A DNA stretch of 64,000 nt from Candidatus Cloacimonas sp. (lineage in GTDB: Bacteria > Cloacimonadota > Cloacimonadia > Cloacimonadales > Cloacimonadaceae). Under the pieces are notes generated by a model. It had not been told where the DNA came from and did not search any database. It worked only from the letters and a program-made list of their open reading frames with translations. The DNA lies in contig JALOCJ010000003.1 in assembly GCA_023227825.1 (NCBI GenBank), positions 62,001 to 126,000 of the forward strand, in the 5' to 3' direction. This document shows positions 51,690 through 60,852 of the stretch, in pieces. Within the stretch, counting starts at the first letter, position 1. Each line of letters starts with the position of its first letter. The position numbers and the translations under genes were made by a program.

Positions 51690-53457
51690 GAAAGCTATTT
51701 TATTTTATTTCTGCTTTCTTTGTTTATGGCTTTCAAGCGGAGTGCTTTTTTGCCGGAAGACAGAAAATATAACCTCCGGGGATACTGTTAAAACAGCCGT
51801 TCCTGATCCCTGGACAGAAAACTGGCTCTACAAAAAGGTCTATCCTCTAATATTTAAAATGGAAGCGGAACGCGAACAGGAAAAGGATTTCATATCCAGT
51901 TTTGAGCAATATAACGGAAAAGCCATATCCCAAATTTACATTGTTAATCTGGATGTGTTTGAAATGCTCCCCGATAAGCCGGAAACACATATCTATAACA
52001 GGATATTGGATTTGGGCAATGATCTTCACTATAAAACTCGGGATTGGATTATCAAAGATATGCTGTTTTTTAGTGAGGGCGATATTTTTAATCCGGAAAT
52101 AATGAATCTTAACCTTGTATATTTGAAAGAATTACCCTATTTGAGAGAAGCAGAATTGCTGATTAGTGATAATGAAGATAGCACGGTTGATGTCTTTGTC
52201 CTCGTGCGGGATAAATTTTCTTTGGAATTAAGCGGTAAGATTATTTCCTCCAGCAAATATCGTTTGAAGATAAATGAGCAAAATATTCTGGGTTTGGGTT
52301 TGGGGCTGAAACATATTTGGCATATTAACCCTAAAGAAATGAAAACACTAAGCTGGGAGACATATTACAGCGATGCTAATATTAAGAGCACTTTTATACG
52401 CGTGGATGCTTTCTGGAAAGAATTTTCGGGAAATTCAAACCAGAACCTGTATTTAAGCCATCCTTTCCTTTTTCCTGCAATTCCTTATTCCGGAGGTCTT
52501 GAAGGAACCCGCAATTATATTCATCCGCCTGTGGATACTTTAACTACGGAAAAATGGACTCTTGGTTCCTGGTATGCACATAGTTTCGGGTCTTCAAAAG
52601 AGCTGACGAATGCCTATAAATATGTTGCTCTCGGCTTGGAAAAAAACTGGTTTACCAAAAGACCGGAAGTTGATGAAAATACAAATAATCCCTGGCAGGA
52701 TAATATTTTTGCTTTAGGTTCTTTTGCCTTCTCCAAAACCGGCTACACTTCCTTTAGAAACATCAGTTTTTTCCTGATGAATAATGTTTTGCCGGTTGGT
52801 TATTTAACTGAAACACTCTTGGGTTATGAAATAGGGGAATACCGGAATCGTCTTTTTACAGGTTTGCATTATTCCCGGGCTGATAAATTGCCTTATGGTT
52901 CTTATCTTTACTTTTCCAGTGCTTGGGAAACATATTTTACCAGGGAAGGAACTGAACAAAGCGTTTTGGCTGTAGAGCCACTTTTTATTTCTCCCTTACA
53001 ACATTTTGGGGATTTCCAAAGCAGGTTTTTCTTTAACACCAATTTAGTTCTGGGAGGGGAACGCTATCCTGGAGAACATAAGAATGTTTCTTCCCTTCCA
53101 GGTTACCGGGGAATCTGGAATTTGCAGGGGAATAAACTTTTGCGCTCTAATCTGGAAAATGATATTACTACTCCTTATCAAATCTGGGGATTTAAAATAG
53201 GACTCTTTTCTTTTTTGGATTGTGCTTTTGCTACCGATCGCTTTTCTCAAATCAGCACAAAAAATGTTCTGCTGACAGAAGGAGCCGGATTCAGAATTCA
53301 TAATCCCGCTTTAATTTGGGAGTCAATTGAACTCTGTTTTGCTCTCAATCAAAAAAAGGGAAGTAAAGGTGAATGGAAAATTACGCTCTCAACTAAAAAA
53401 GGACTGGAACTTCCTGATTTTTCAGGGATAAGACCACAGACATACAAATTTCAATGA
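51640..53457 (+). CDS. Omp85/BamA-TamA-like outer membrane protein
   Basis: 605 residues from an ATG inside tgt (50-base overlap); a TTG at 51679 is an alternative and leaves a better-shaped signal peptide. The hydrophobic segment AILFYFCFLCLWLSSGVLF is the probable signal sequence. A POTRA-like unit follows at about 120-200 (YKTRDWIIKDMLFFSEGDIF, then LVYLKELPYLREAELLI), then DKFSLELSGKI and about 400 residues of alternating beta-strand pattern expected of a barrel. Unlike BamA it has only one recognisable POTRA and does not end in phenylalanine (it ends KFQ). A role in surface export or assembly is a family-level guess. Confidence 0.65.
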   Translation: MNFWQKCFPCWIQLFSKKAILFYFCFLCLWLSSGVLFCRKTENITSGDTVKTAVPDPWTENWLYKKVYPLIFKMEAEREQEKDFISSFEQYNGKAISQIYIVNLDVFEMLPDKPETHIYNRILDLGNDLHYKTRDWIIKDMLFFSEGDIFNPEIMNLNLVYLKELPYLREAELLISDNEDSTVDVFVLVRDKFSLELSGKIISSSKYRLKINEQNILGLGLGLKHIWHINPKEMKTLSWETYYSDANIKSTFIRVDAFWKEFSGNSNQNLYLSHPFLFPAIPYSGGLEGTRNYIHPPVDTLTTEKWTLGSWYAHSFGSSKELTNAYKYVALGLEKNWFTKRPEVDENTNNPWQDNIFALGSFAFSKTGYTSFRNISFFLMNNVLPVGYLTETLLGYEIGEYRNRLFTGLHYSRADKLPYGSYLYFSSAWETYFTREGTEQSVLAVEPLFISPLQHFGDFQSRFFFNTNLVLGGERYPGEHKNVSSLPGYRGIWNLQGNKLLRSNLENDITTPYQIWGFKIGLFSFLDCAFATDRFSQISTKNVLLTEGAGFRIHNPALIWESIELCFALNQKKGSKGEWKITLSTKKGLELPDFSGIRPQTYKFQ

Positions 53458-54092
53458 AGAAGGAAGAAGGTAATTCAGGAGTCCTCTCTGCAGAAATAAC
53501 CTGGAACCTTTTTACTAATTTGTTTGGCAGTAAGGGCTAATATACATTTCATATTGAAATGACATAAAAGGAAAATAAGGTTTAGAAGGTTGAGAAGGTT
53601 TAGAGGGTTGAGAAACCTTAAAGCCCTTTAGGGCGACACAATAATAGCGATGGGTGCGTAAGCCCCTCGGAAAATAAGGTTTAGAAGGTTGAGAAGGTTT
53701 AGAGGGTTGAGATTCCTTAAAGCCCTTTAGGGCGACACAATAATAGCGATGGGTGCGTAAGCCCCTCGGAAAATAAGGTTTAGCAGGTTGAGCAAGTTTT
53801 TGGGGTTGAGATTCCTTAAAGCCCTTTAGGGCGACACAATAATAGCGATGGGTGCGTAAGCCCCTCGGAAGAAGAGAGATAGAACACCCCCATTCTAAAT
53901 TTGATATTCTGATTCTGAAATGGGTAATCCGGAAGCTAAAAATCAGTTAAGAGGCAACAATTTATGATTTATGAATAAAAATATTATATAATTCAGATTT
54001 TATGATAACAGGGCAGCTATGTTGTTATGGTCATAAGCACCGGTTAATTTATTTCAGGGGTTATAGTTATATTAGCGCGAATGACTCCTGAC
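53458..54092. other. Intergenic region with 99-bp tandem repeat
   Basis: 635 bp between convergent genes. The tandem array (53570-53868) takes up half of it. The rest is AT-rich; ttagcgcgaatgactcctga near the right end (54074-54091) is the reverse complement of the ggagtcattcgcgc motif at 15879. No gene seen. Confidence 0.65.
53570..53868 (+). repeat. Three tandem 99-bp units
   Basis: Units start with ggaaaataaggtttag at 53570, 53669 and 53768. Each contains agccctttagggcgacacaa and taatagcgatgggtgcgtaa followed by gcccctc. The agccctttagggc part is itself a small hairpin. Units 1 and 2 are nearly identical; unit 3 has several substitutions in its first third. Confidence 0.9.
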
Positions 54093-55202
54093 TTAGTTGA
54101 CAGGAACATCAACCTTCCGGAGATTTTCTAAAAGATTTCTAACTTGCTGTTCACTTACGAGTAAAGGATTAAGAGCCATATTACGACTGCTCATAATTTG
54201 GGGAATAGCTTTATCTATAAAGTCGTTACTAAATTCAATTTTCCGTTCAAAAGGAAGAGAATGCAACCAGGCATAAAAGTCATCTTTGCTAATTTGTAAA
54301 TAGCTGAACAGGTCATCCAGTTCTTGATGAACAGCAGGATAATAGAGCTCCATAATATCTTCCATTACCATAGCGTTTGCCAAACCATGAGGAATATTAT
54401 AAAAAGAGGTTAAAGGATAACCAATAGAATGCTGCAGAGTAGTGCTTCCCTGAGCTATAACCATTCCTCCGTAAAGAGCATCTCTCATCAATTCTTCTCT
54501 TGCCAAATAATTTTCCCGTTGGGAAAGAACCAAAGGTAGAAATTTCATAATAGAGGCAATTCCTTTATAAATAAAGGGATAGACAACAGGAGAACGCTGA
54601 TTGCTATAAAGCCCTTCCAACAGATGACTTAAAGCATCCAAAGCGGTATGCAAAGTTACTTTTGGGGGCAATGTTAAGGTGTATTTCGGGTTTAAAACAG
54701 CCAGGACAGGGAAAGCTAAATCACTGCCAAAACCAGCTTTCTTTTTAGTAAGAGGATCAGAAAGAACGCTATATTGGGTAACTTCTGTTCCCGTTCCTGC
54801 GGTAAGAGGAATTGCCAGAACAGGATATGCCTTTTTAAATGCAGAGGTATTATAAAGTTCATCTCTGCCTAAAGAATTTGCGGAAGCCAAAGAAATTGCC
54901 TTTGCAGAATCTATAGGACTGCCCCCTCCTATGCCGATAACAAAATCACACTCATTTTGCAAAAAAACGGATTTACCTTCCATTACGATGTCCAAAGAAG
55001 GATTTTCCGTTATGCTGTCAAAAAGAACATAACTAATACCTGATTCAGTTAAAACAGAAATGACATCAGCTAAAGCACCACTTTGTTCAGCACTGTTTTT
55101 TCCAGTTACGATTAAAGCTCTTTTTCCCAAAGAGGTAATATGGTCTTTTGCTTTTTGGACAGCATTTCGGGCAAAAATAATACGGGTTGGACAATAGAAC
55201 AT
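54093..55202 (-). CDS. Iron-containing alcohol dehydrogenase
   Basis: 369-residue group III (Fe-type) NAD(P)-dependent alcohol dehydrogenase. The nucleotide motif GIGGGSPIDSAKAI is at about 90-103. Metal ligands are visible as D and H in LDALSHLLEG and the two histidines in QHSIGYPLTSFYNIPHGLANA. The 14-residue distance between those two histidines places it in the GMGYYLT-like subgroup rather than with YqhD or FucO. Substrate unknown; reduction of fermentation aldehydes is plausible. The last seven residues, KVDVPVN, are encoded by a hairpin repeat (54096-54113) that joins the gene directly before the stop. Confidence 0.88.
   Translation of the reverse strand: MFYCPTRIIFARNAVQKAKDHITSLGKRALIVTGKNSAEQSGALADVISVLTESGISYVLFDSITENPSLDIVMEGKSVFLQNECDFVIGIGGGSPIDSAKAISLASANSLGRDELYNTSAFKKAYPVLAIPLTAGTGTEVTQYSVLSDPLTKKKAGFGSDLAFPVLAVLNPKYTLTLPPKVTLHTALDALSHLLEGLYSNQRSPVVYPFIYKGIASIMKFLPLVLSQRENYLAREELMRDALYGGMVIAQGSTTLQHSIGYPLTSFYNIPHGLANAMVMEDIMELYYPAVHQELDDLFSYLQISKDDFYAWLHSLPFERKIEFSNDFIDKAIPQIMSSRNMALNPLLVSEQQVRNLLENLRKVDVPVN
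54096..54113. repeat. GTTGAC-type hairpin inside the alcohol dehydrogenase 3' end
   Basis: GTTGAC aggaac ATCAAC followed by cttccgg. This is the reverse orientation of the ccggaagGTTGAT-type member seen at 21774-21798. It codes for the C-terminal VDVPVN of the dehydrogenase. Confidence 0.75.
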
Positions 55203-55209
55203 TTTACCC

Positions 55210-58134
55210 CTATTTAAGCAGAGTAATCTTTTTGGTTATTATACCTGCAGTATGTTGCAAACGCAGAAAATAAATACCGGAAGCCAAATTTCTGCCATAT
55301 TCATCACATCCGTTAAAACTGATGCTATGTTTTCCTGATGGCATAAGACCTTCAGATAAAGTAACTATTTTTTGTCCTTTCAGATTGTATAGTTCCAGTT
55401 CTGCTTTTCCACCAACAGGTAGAGAAAAGGATATTGTAGCAGTAGGATTAAAAGGATTGGGAAAAGCCGAAAGAGTAACAACAGGTAAAGTAACTATTTC
55501 ATCAACAAGAGGTAAGGCAGGATTTAGAGTAGGTAACAGTTGAAAAAGCATATTGGTAACTTCATCTAAATGCATAAAATACAGCGGACAGCCAAAGAGA
55601 ACCAAAGTACCGTTATAATTGTGTTTAAAAGCAATACACTGTCCTGCTCCATTACTTCCTTCTATCATATTGGCAAAATATATGGGTTCTTCAGCTCCGC
55701 TGAATGTATAAATATAGGGTAACATAGAATTCCAGGAAGCAAGGATTTTATCAGAGTCAATTGTTAAAGTTGGATAAATATCAGATTGAGCACTGATTAA
55801 ACAGGCAGAATTATCGTAAACAGGAGTTACACCACCTCCAAAGCGGTTAAAAAATTCCGCCGTTAAAACAGAAGGAGTTTTCCAACCGGAAAGAACTATT
55901 TTTCCACCACCTGCAAGATAACTGCTAAGCAGAGAAGTATTACCCTGCAACAAATTTTGGTTGAAATCATCAGAATGCCAAAGCACAAGTTTGTAATTTC
56001 CCAAAGTTGCCAAATTCGGTAATCCCTGTGTAGCACAATCCCAATTATCAATCGTGCTGGAAAATAAACTTAAAGCTGAAGCATAAAAAGTATCAACCAT
56101 TTCATCATTGGGATTTACGGTAGAACCAACGCCGTCTCTGGTTTCATCTACAACTAAAAGTTCACCGGTAAAACTGAATGATTGAGGCGTAACTGAAACG
56201 GTCTCTGAAGGTCTGGAAAAATATCCATTAATATCAACAACCTGTAATTGATAATCATAACTGATTCCACAAACAGCAGTTGTATCCGCATAACTGAAAA
56301 AGTTGTTATTCAAAGAAACAAGTAAAGACCAGTTTTGTTCACTGCTCAGTTTACGATAGAGCCGATACTGATTATCTTTTTCCGGTATAAATGAATTCCA
56401 GAAAAGTAAAACACAATTATTGGAAGGCAGATATTCTGTAATAAGGGGAATTTGTTCTGATAATTCCCTCAGCAAAGTCCAATGGTTATAATTGGCAATA
56501 ATATTAACATTATCGCTTAAAACAGAATAATTAAAATCATTAGCATAACCATCAGGATCGGCAATTACCAATAAAGAATCACTAATTTCATTTTGAGTGA
56601 TCTGAAAAGGAATATCCACAGTGAATAGAGTAGAGGTTGGAGAAGTGGTTTTAGCATATATTTCCAAATGGTTATTAACTTCATTTTGCCAAATTGAATA
56701 TTCCACATTAGGAATTCCGGAACCGAAAATCCATTGCTGGAAGAATTGACTAAGATCCTGACCGCTGATTTGTTCTGCCAATGATTTAAATTCTGCAGTA
56801 ACAGCATTTCCGTTTTTATAGGTATTATAGTATAGCTGAAGCAAGTTAAAGAAATTAGCATCTCCAAGCTTTAAACGCAACATATGTAAGACGCTGGCTG
56901 CTTTTTCATAGGAGGGTGGAGAAAAATAGTTATTGAAAGAGGGGTTATATATTGTCTGCGGGCCGGCATTATTTTCCCAGTTCAGATAATACTGATGAAA
57001 ATTATTCTGCAGATAATTACAGGCACTTTGCCAGCCAAATCTTTTATCTGTCCAAAGAAATTCTCCGTAAGTAGCAAAACCTTCAGAAAGCCAAACATCC
57101 TTGAAAGTTAAAAAACTTACTGCATTCCCGAACCATTGATGGACAAGTTCATGGGCTATAACTAATTCATAAGCACCCGTTCCTGTAATAATATAATTTC
57201 CCAGAGTTGTCATTGTTTGGTGTTCCATAGCTCCATAAGTGCTCATACTGACAAGAGCATTACCATATTTTTCAAAAGGGTAATCCCCGAAAAGCTCAGA
57301 AAACCAGGAAATCATCCAAGGCAGGTTTTGCAGGTCTATTAAAGCATTATTATATTGATTTTGCATTACGAAATTTTGGACAGGCAGATTATTCTGCTCC
57401 GGAACGGTTTGATTTATTTCCACATAAGGACCTGCTGTAATACAAACCAGATAAGTAGTCATCGGATTTTCTCCAATCCAATGGGTTGTAGAAGTTCCAT
57501 CACCATTATTCACTATTCCTGTTCTAATTCCATTGGCGGCAACTTTCCAGTCACTTCTCATCGTAATATGCAAATCCACAATTGCCTTATCCCAGGGATG
57601 ATCATAACAGGGCCACCAGGAACGAGCGGCATCAGGATCAGAAATTGTAAAGACAGTATTATTGCTAAAAATCATTCCTATATGGTAGTAATCATAAATT
57701 AACGAAGGAGTACCGGAATAAAAGACCTGCGTTGTAAATTGTTCTCCGGCAGATATATTAACCGGGAAAGTGAAATAACTGCCATAATTAATAGCAGGAG
57801 TATGAATTCCATTTACCAGAACATTACTTACATTTAAACCCCTTAATTCGTAAGACATACTGGTAAGATTTTCAGTAGCTGTTACTGTCGCTAACACATT
57901 ACCGACGATAATGTGCGAAGCATCATTGATAGTTAGTGTAATTTCATATTTCTGCACATCAAAACCGTGAGCGGAATCAGCTCGGCAAATTTCATCTGCA
58001 GGACAACTTTGGAGAGCCAAAGGATTGTTATATTTCCTACCCGGTTTAGCATTCCGGGTTGTTTGGCATAATAGTAGCCCTATGCACATAAGCATAATAA
58101 AAGCTAAAAGGGCTTTTTTAACCTGCAATCTCAT
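55210..58134 (-). CDS. Secreted M1-family metallopeptidase with T9SS sorting domain
   Basis: 974 residues. A signal peptide (1-23, MRLQVKKALLAFIMLMCIGL...) precedes the M1 aminopeptidase N-terminal beta domain (about 50-230). The gluzincin catalytic domain has GAMEH at about 302-306 and HELVHQWFGNAVSFLTFKDV then WLSEGFA (zinc His, His and Glu, about 327-352). After the peptidase come an FN3-like segment (about 565-650), a GATase-like or ThuA-like beta region (LLVVDETRDGVG...), and the sorting domain FPNPFNPTATISFSLP, NLKGQKIVTL, ITLLK. It probably degrades peptides at the cell surface or outside, feeding amino-acid fermentation. It lies 7 bp upstream of the alcohol dehydrogenase gene. Confidence 0.9.
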   Translation of the reverse strand: MRLQVKKALLAFIMLMCIGLLLCQTTRNAKPGRKYNNPLALQSCPADEICRADSAHGFDVQKYEITLTINDASHIIVGNVLATVTATENLTSMSYELRGLNVSNVLVNGIHTPAINYGSYFTFPVNISAGEQFTTQVFYSGTPSLIYDYYHIGMIFSNNTVFTISDPDAARSWWPCYDHPWDKAIVDLHITMRSDWKVAANGIRTGIVNNGDGTSTTHWIGENPMTTYLVCITAGPYVEINQTVPEQNNLPVQNFVMQNQYNNALIDLQNLPWMISWFSELFGDYPFEKYGNALVSMSTYGAMEHQTMTTLGNYIITGTGAYELVIAHELVHQWFGNAVSFLTFKDVWLSEGFATYGEFLWTDKRFGWQSACNYLQNNFHQYYLNWENNAGPQTIYNPSFNNYFSPPSYEKAASVLHMLRLKLGDANFFNLLQLYYNTYKNGNAVTAEFKSLAEQISGQDLSQFFQQWIFGSGIPNVEYSIWQNEVNNHLEIYAKTTSPTSTLFTVDIPFQITQNEISDSLLVIADPDGYANDFNYSVLSDNVNIIANYNHWTLLRELSEQIPLITEYLPSNNCVLLFWNSFIPEKDNQYRLYRKLSSEQNWSLLVSLNNNFFSYADTTAVCGISYDYQLQVVDINGYFSRPSETVSVTPQSFSFTGELLVVDETRDGVGSTVNPNDEMVDTFYASALSLFSSTIDNWDCATQGLPNLATLGNYKLVLWHSDDFNQNLLQGNTSLLSSYLAGGGKIVLSGWKTPSVLTAEFFNRFGGGVTPVYDNSACLISAQSDIYPTLTIDSDKILASWNSMLPYIYTFSGAEEPIYFANMIEGSNGAGQCIAFKHNYNGTLVLFGCPLYFMHLDEVTNMLFQLLPTLNPALPLVDEIVTLPVVTLSAFPNPFNPTATISFSLPVGGKAELELYNLKGQKIVTLSEGLMPSGKHSISFNGCDEYGRNLASGIYFLRLQHTAGIITKKITLLK

Positions 58135-58598
58135 AATAACCTCTGAACTAAAAAAATGTTATAATAAATTATACAAGCATATTTGTTTCCACTTCTGAAA
58201 AATAACTTATCTAAGGGAAAAGAAAATGCTGTATTTACAACTAATGTTACTTTTGCATCCATAATGCCTTTTGGTATCTCAATCAAAGAGAACTTTCCGG
58301 TCCATTATTTTATAAAGGAACGGAGCTCTTCGTTTATACTCTCCCAGGAAGCATTGCTTACGCAATACGGACTTATTACGGATGCCATCCGTAATGGGTG
58401 AGCAATGGGTAGGCAATGCAATTAAGGAAGAACCGGAAAAGAAGGATAATAGCTTATTATAAAAACAGATATAAAGTCAAATCTAAATTATGCGTTATTA
58501 AAAATGCCTTAAAGGACTTATCAGCATAAAGCAAAAAAATGTCTTTACGAAAACCGGCTATTTACAATTCTGGCTATTAACTCTTGAGTGGAGGAATA
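58135..58598. other. Divergent intergenic region with hairpins
   Basis: 464 bp between the divergent M1 peptidase and bamA genes; promoters for both must lie here but none is obvious. Hairpins ATTGC-ttac-GCAAT (58353-58366) and ATTACGGAT-gcc-ATCCGTAAT (58375-58395) lie next to further ggcaatgc words, again small perfect stems with short loops. GGAGG at 58590-58594 is the bamA ribosome binding site. Confidence 0.6.
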
Positions 58599-60851
58599 AT
58601 GCGAAGAATAATACTGAGCAGCATCTTAATTCTGCTGCTTGTCTGCCTTGTCCAAAACCTGTTTGCTGCCGGAGAAACTATATATGATATTAAAGTTATC
58701 GGAGCTGAAAATATAGATCCGGAACTGGTTATTACAGCACTTAGTATTAGAATTGGAGATACTCTTGACCCTGAAGCTGTAGCAAAATCCATCCGCAATT
58801 TGTATAAAATGGGAATATTTTCTGATATTCAAGTGGAATCTGAACCTTATCGGACAGGAATAACCCTGCTCATAAAAATTAAGGAAAATCCGATAGTCAG
58901 CAATATTGAATACATAGGTTTCAAAGCAGTAAAGCAGGAAAGAATAGATGAACTGGTAAATGTTAAAGTTGGCAGTTACTGGAGTGAAGGAGTTAAAAAT
59001 CATTTAGTAAACAAGCTGAAAAATGAATATGCCACCAAGGGTTTCAGCAATGCAGAAATTCAGATATTTGAATCCCGTTTACCCAATAACAAGGTTGGTT
59101 TGAAAATCCAGGTAAATGAGGGGAAAAAGGTCTCTATTAAACAGATAACCTTCGTAGGAAATAGCTATTTTGAAGATAAGACCTTGCAAAAAAAGATGAA
59201 AACCAAACCCGCCAGTTTCCTTCGTTCAGGCAATTTTGAGCAGGAAAAATTTGACGCTGATTTACAAGCACTCACTGCTTTTTATAAGAAAAACGGATTT
59301 ATTGATGTTGTGATAGGTCCCTACGAAATTCAACCGCTGGGAGAAAAACACATTGAAATCGTGATTAATGTTTATGAAGGAACCAAGTATAATTTCGGGG
59401 GTATAACAATTGAAGGAAATGAGTTTTTTCCTTCTGATGAACTGAAAGATGTCTTCACAATGAAAATCGGCGAGCCCTTTGACCAGGAGGTCTTTGATAA
59501 CGAACTGCGTAATGTCTATTCCAAATACTTTGATGAAGGATTTATCTATGTTTTTATTGTGCCAAATTATGTTAAAGAAGGTGACCAGTTAATCGTAAAC
59601 CTGAAAATCAACGAAAACAACCGTGCCCGAATTCGCCAGATACATATTACAGGCAATAAAAGAACAAAGGAAAAAGTTATCCGGCGTCAGCTGGAAATTT
59701 CACCTGGTGATTATTTTCGTCAGACCCAGGTGATGCGAAGTCAGCAAAACATTTACAATTTGGGTTTTTTTGAACAGGATATCCGTCTGGATTATACTCC
59801 TGTAAATAAAGAAGGGGATATAGATTTACAGCTTGATGTTATAGACCGTTCCAGTGGAACTGCCAATGGGGGAGTGGGCTATAATTCTCAGGATAAATTT
59901 GTAGGTCAGCTCTCCGTGTCCCAAAATAATTTGTTTGGTAATAATTGGTCGGCTAATCTGACCTGGGAATTTGGAGGCAACACTCAAAACTTTGAATTTG
60001 GCTTCACTAATCCTAATCTACTGGATACTGATATTCTTTTGGGAAGCAATCTCTATTACACTAAAAAGACCTGGAGCTCTTTCTATTACGAGATTTTTAC
60101 TCGTGGTGCCGGAATCAGGGTTGGTAGAACCATTCCCTGGATAGATAAAACCAGAGCTGTAGCGGGTTATTCTCTCTATTCCAAGAAATATAGAATAACC
60201 AATATGAATGCTATTATGGCAGATTCCACTGCTAATGCCAACTTGATAGAACTGAATAAATTGGATTGGAGATATACCAGTGCAGCCAGTTTAACTTTAA
60301 GCAGAGATACGCGTGATAATGTATTTTTCCCTACAAAAGGCAGCCAGTTTACTCTTTACAGTGAAGTTGCAGGTGGTATGTTTGGTGGCGATTTTGATTA
60401 TTTCAAACAAATTGCTCAAGTAAACTGGTATATGGATACCTGGGAGAAACTTGTTTTACGCACCAAATGGCGTTTTTGTTATGTTACTCCTTATGGCAGG
60501 TCTAAAGATGCTCCTCCTGATGAAAAATTCTATTTGGGAGGAACAGGTGCAGATGGAATAAGGGGCTTTCCTGATAGTTCCATTGGTCCTGCGGGAGGAG
60601 GAACGAGGGCAATTATTTTTTCTACGGAATTAGGTTATCCTTTAGGTAGCGACCAAATAATGGCTGTTGTCTTTTTTGATGCCGGAAACAGCTATAATAA
60701 GATGCGTGATTTCAATTTTCTCAATTTTAAGAAAGGCACCGGACTCGGAATCAGAATTCGCAGTCCTTTTGGTTTAATCGGTTTTGATTATGCCTATAAC
60801 ATAAATGATGGCGGTTGGGAGCCGCATTTACAATTTGGAACCACTTTTTAA
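58599..60851 (+). CDS. bamA: Outer membrane protein assembly factor BamA
   Basis: Omp85 insertase for outer-membrane beta-barrels, 750 residues. I use the ATG at 58599 with GGAGG just upstream; the TTG at 58584 lies ahead of that ribosome binding site. The signal peptide is MRRIILSSILILLLVCLVQNLFA. Five POTRA-like repeats span about 25-410 (e.g. IYDIKVIGAENIDPELVITAL, KISVKQITFVGNSYFEDKTL-like, NFGGITIEGNEFFPSDEL, RIRQIHITGNKRTKEKVI). The barrel carries the conserved YLGGTGADGIRGFPDSSIGP (the RGF-type loop-6 motif) and ends in phenylalanine. An essential gene in diderms. Confidence 0.95.
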   Translation: MRRIILSSILILLLVCLVQNLFAAGETIYDIKVIGAENIDPELVITALSIRIGDTLDPEAVAKSIRNLYKMGIFSDIQVESEPYRTGITLLIKIKENPIVSNIEYIGFKAVKQERIDELVNVKVGSYWSEGVKNHLVNKLKNEYATKGFSNAEIQIFESRLPNNKVGLKIQVNEGKKVSIKQITFVGNSYFEDKTLQKKMKTKPASFLRSGNFEQEKFDADLQALTAFYKKNGFIDVVIGPYEIQPLGEKHIEIVINVYEGTKYNFGGITIEGNEFFPSDELKDVFTMKIGEPFDQEVFDNELRNVYSKYFDEGFIYVFIVPNYVKEGDQLIVNLKINENNRARIRQIHITGNKRTKEKVIRRQLEISPGDYFRQTQVMRSQQNIYNLGFFEQDIRLDYTPVNKEGDIDLQLDVIDRSSGTANGGVGYNSQDKFVGQLSVSQNNLFGNNWSANLTWEFGGNTQNFEFGFTNPNLLDTDILLGSNLYYTKKTWSSFYYEIFTRGAGIRVGRTIPWIDKTRAVAGYSLYSKKYRITNMNAIMADSTANANLIELNKLDWRYTSAASLTLSRDTRDNVFFPTKGSQFTLYSEVAGGMFGGDFDYFKQIAQVNWYMDTWEKLVLRTKWRFCYVTPYGRSKDAPPDEKFYLGGTGADGIRGFPDSSIGPAGGGTRAIIFSTELGYPLGSDQIMAVVFFDAGNSYNKMRDFNFLNFKKGTGLGIRIRSPFGLIGFDYAYNINDGGWEPHLQFGTTF

Positions 60852-60852
60852 G

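Noticed and set aside
53570..53868. tRNA or rRNA fragment suggested by ggtgcgtaagcccc-like words
   Set aside because: No cloverleaf or conserved rRNA segment can be built; the words belong to the 99-bp repeat.
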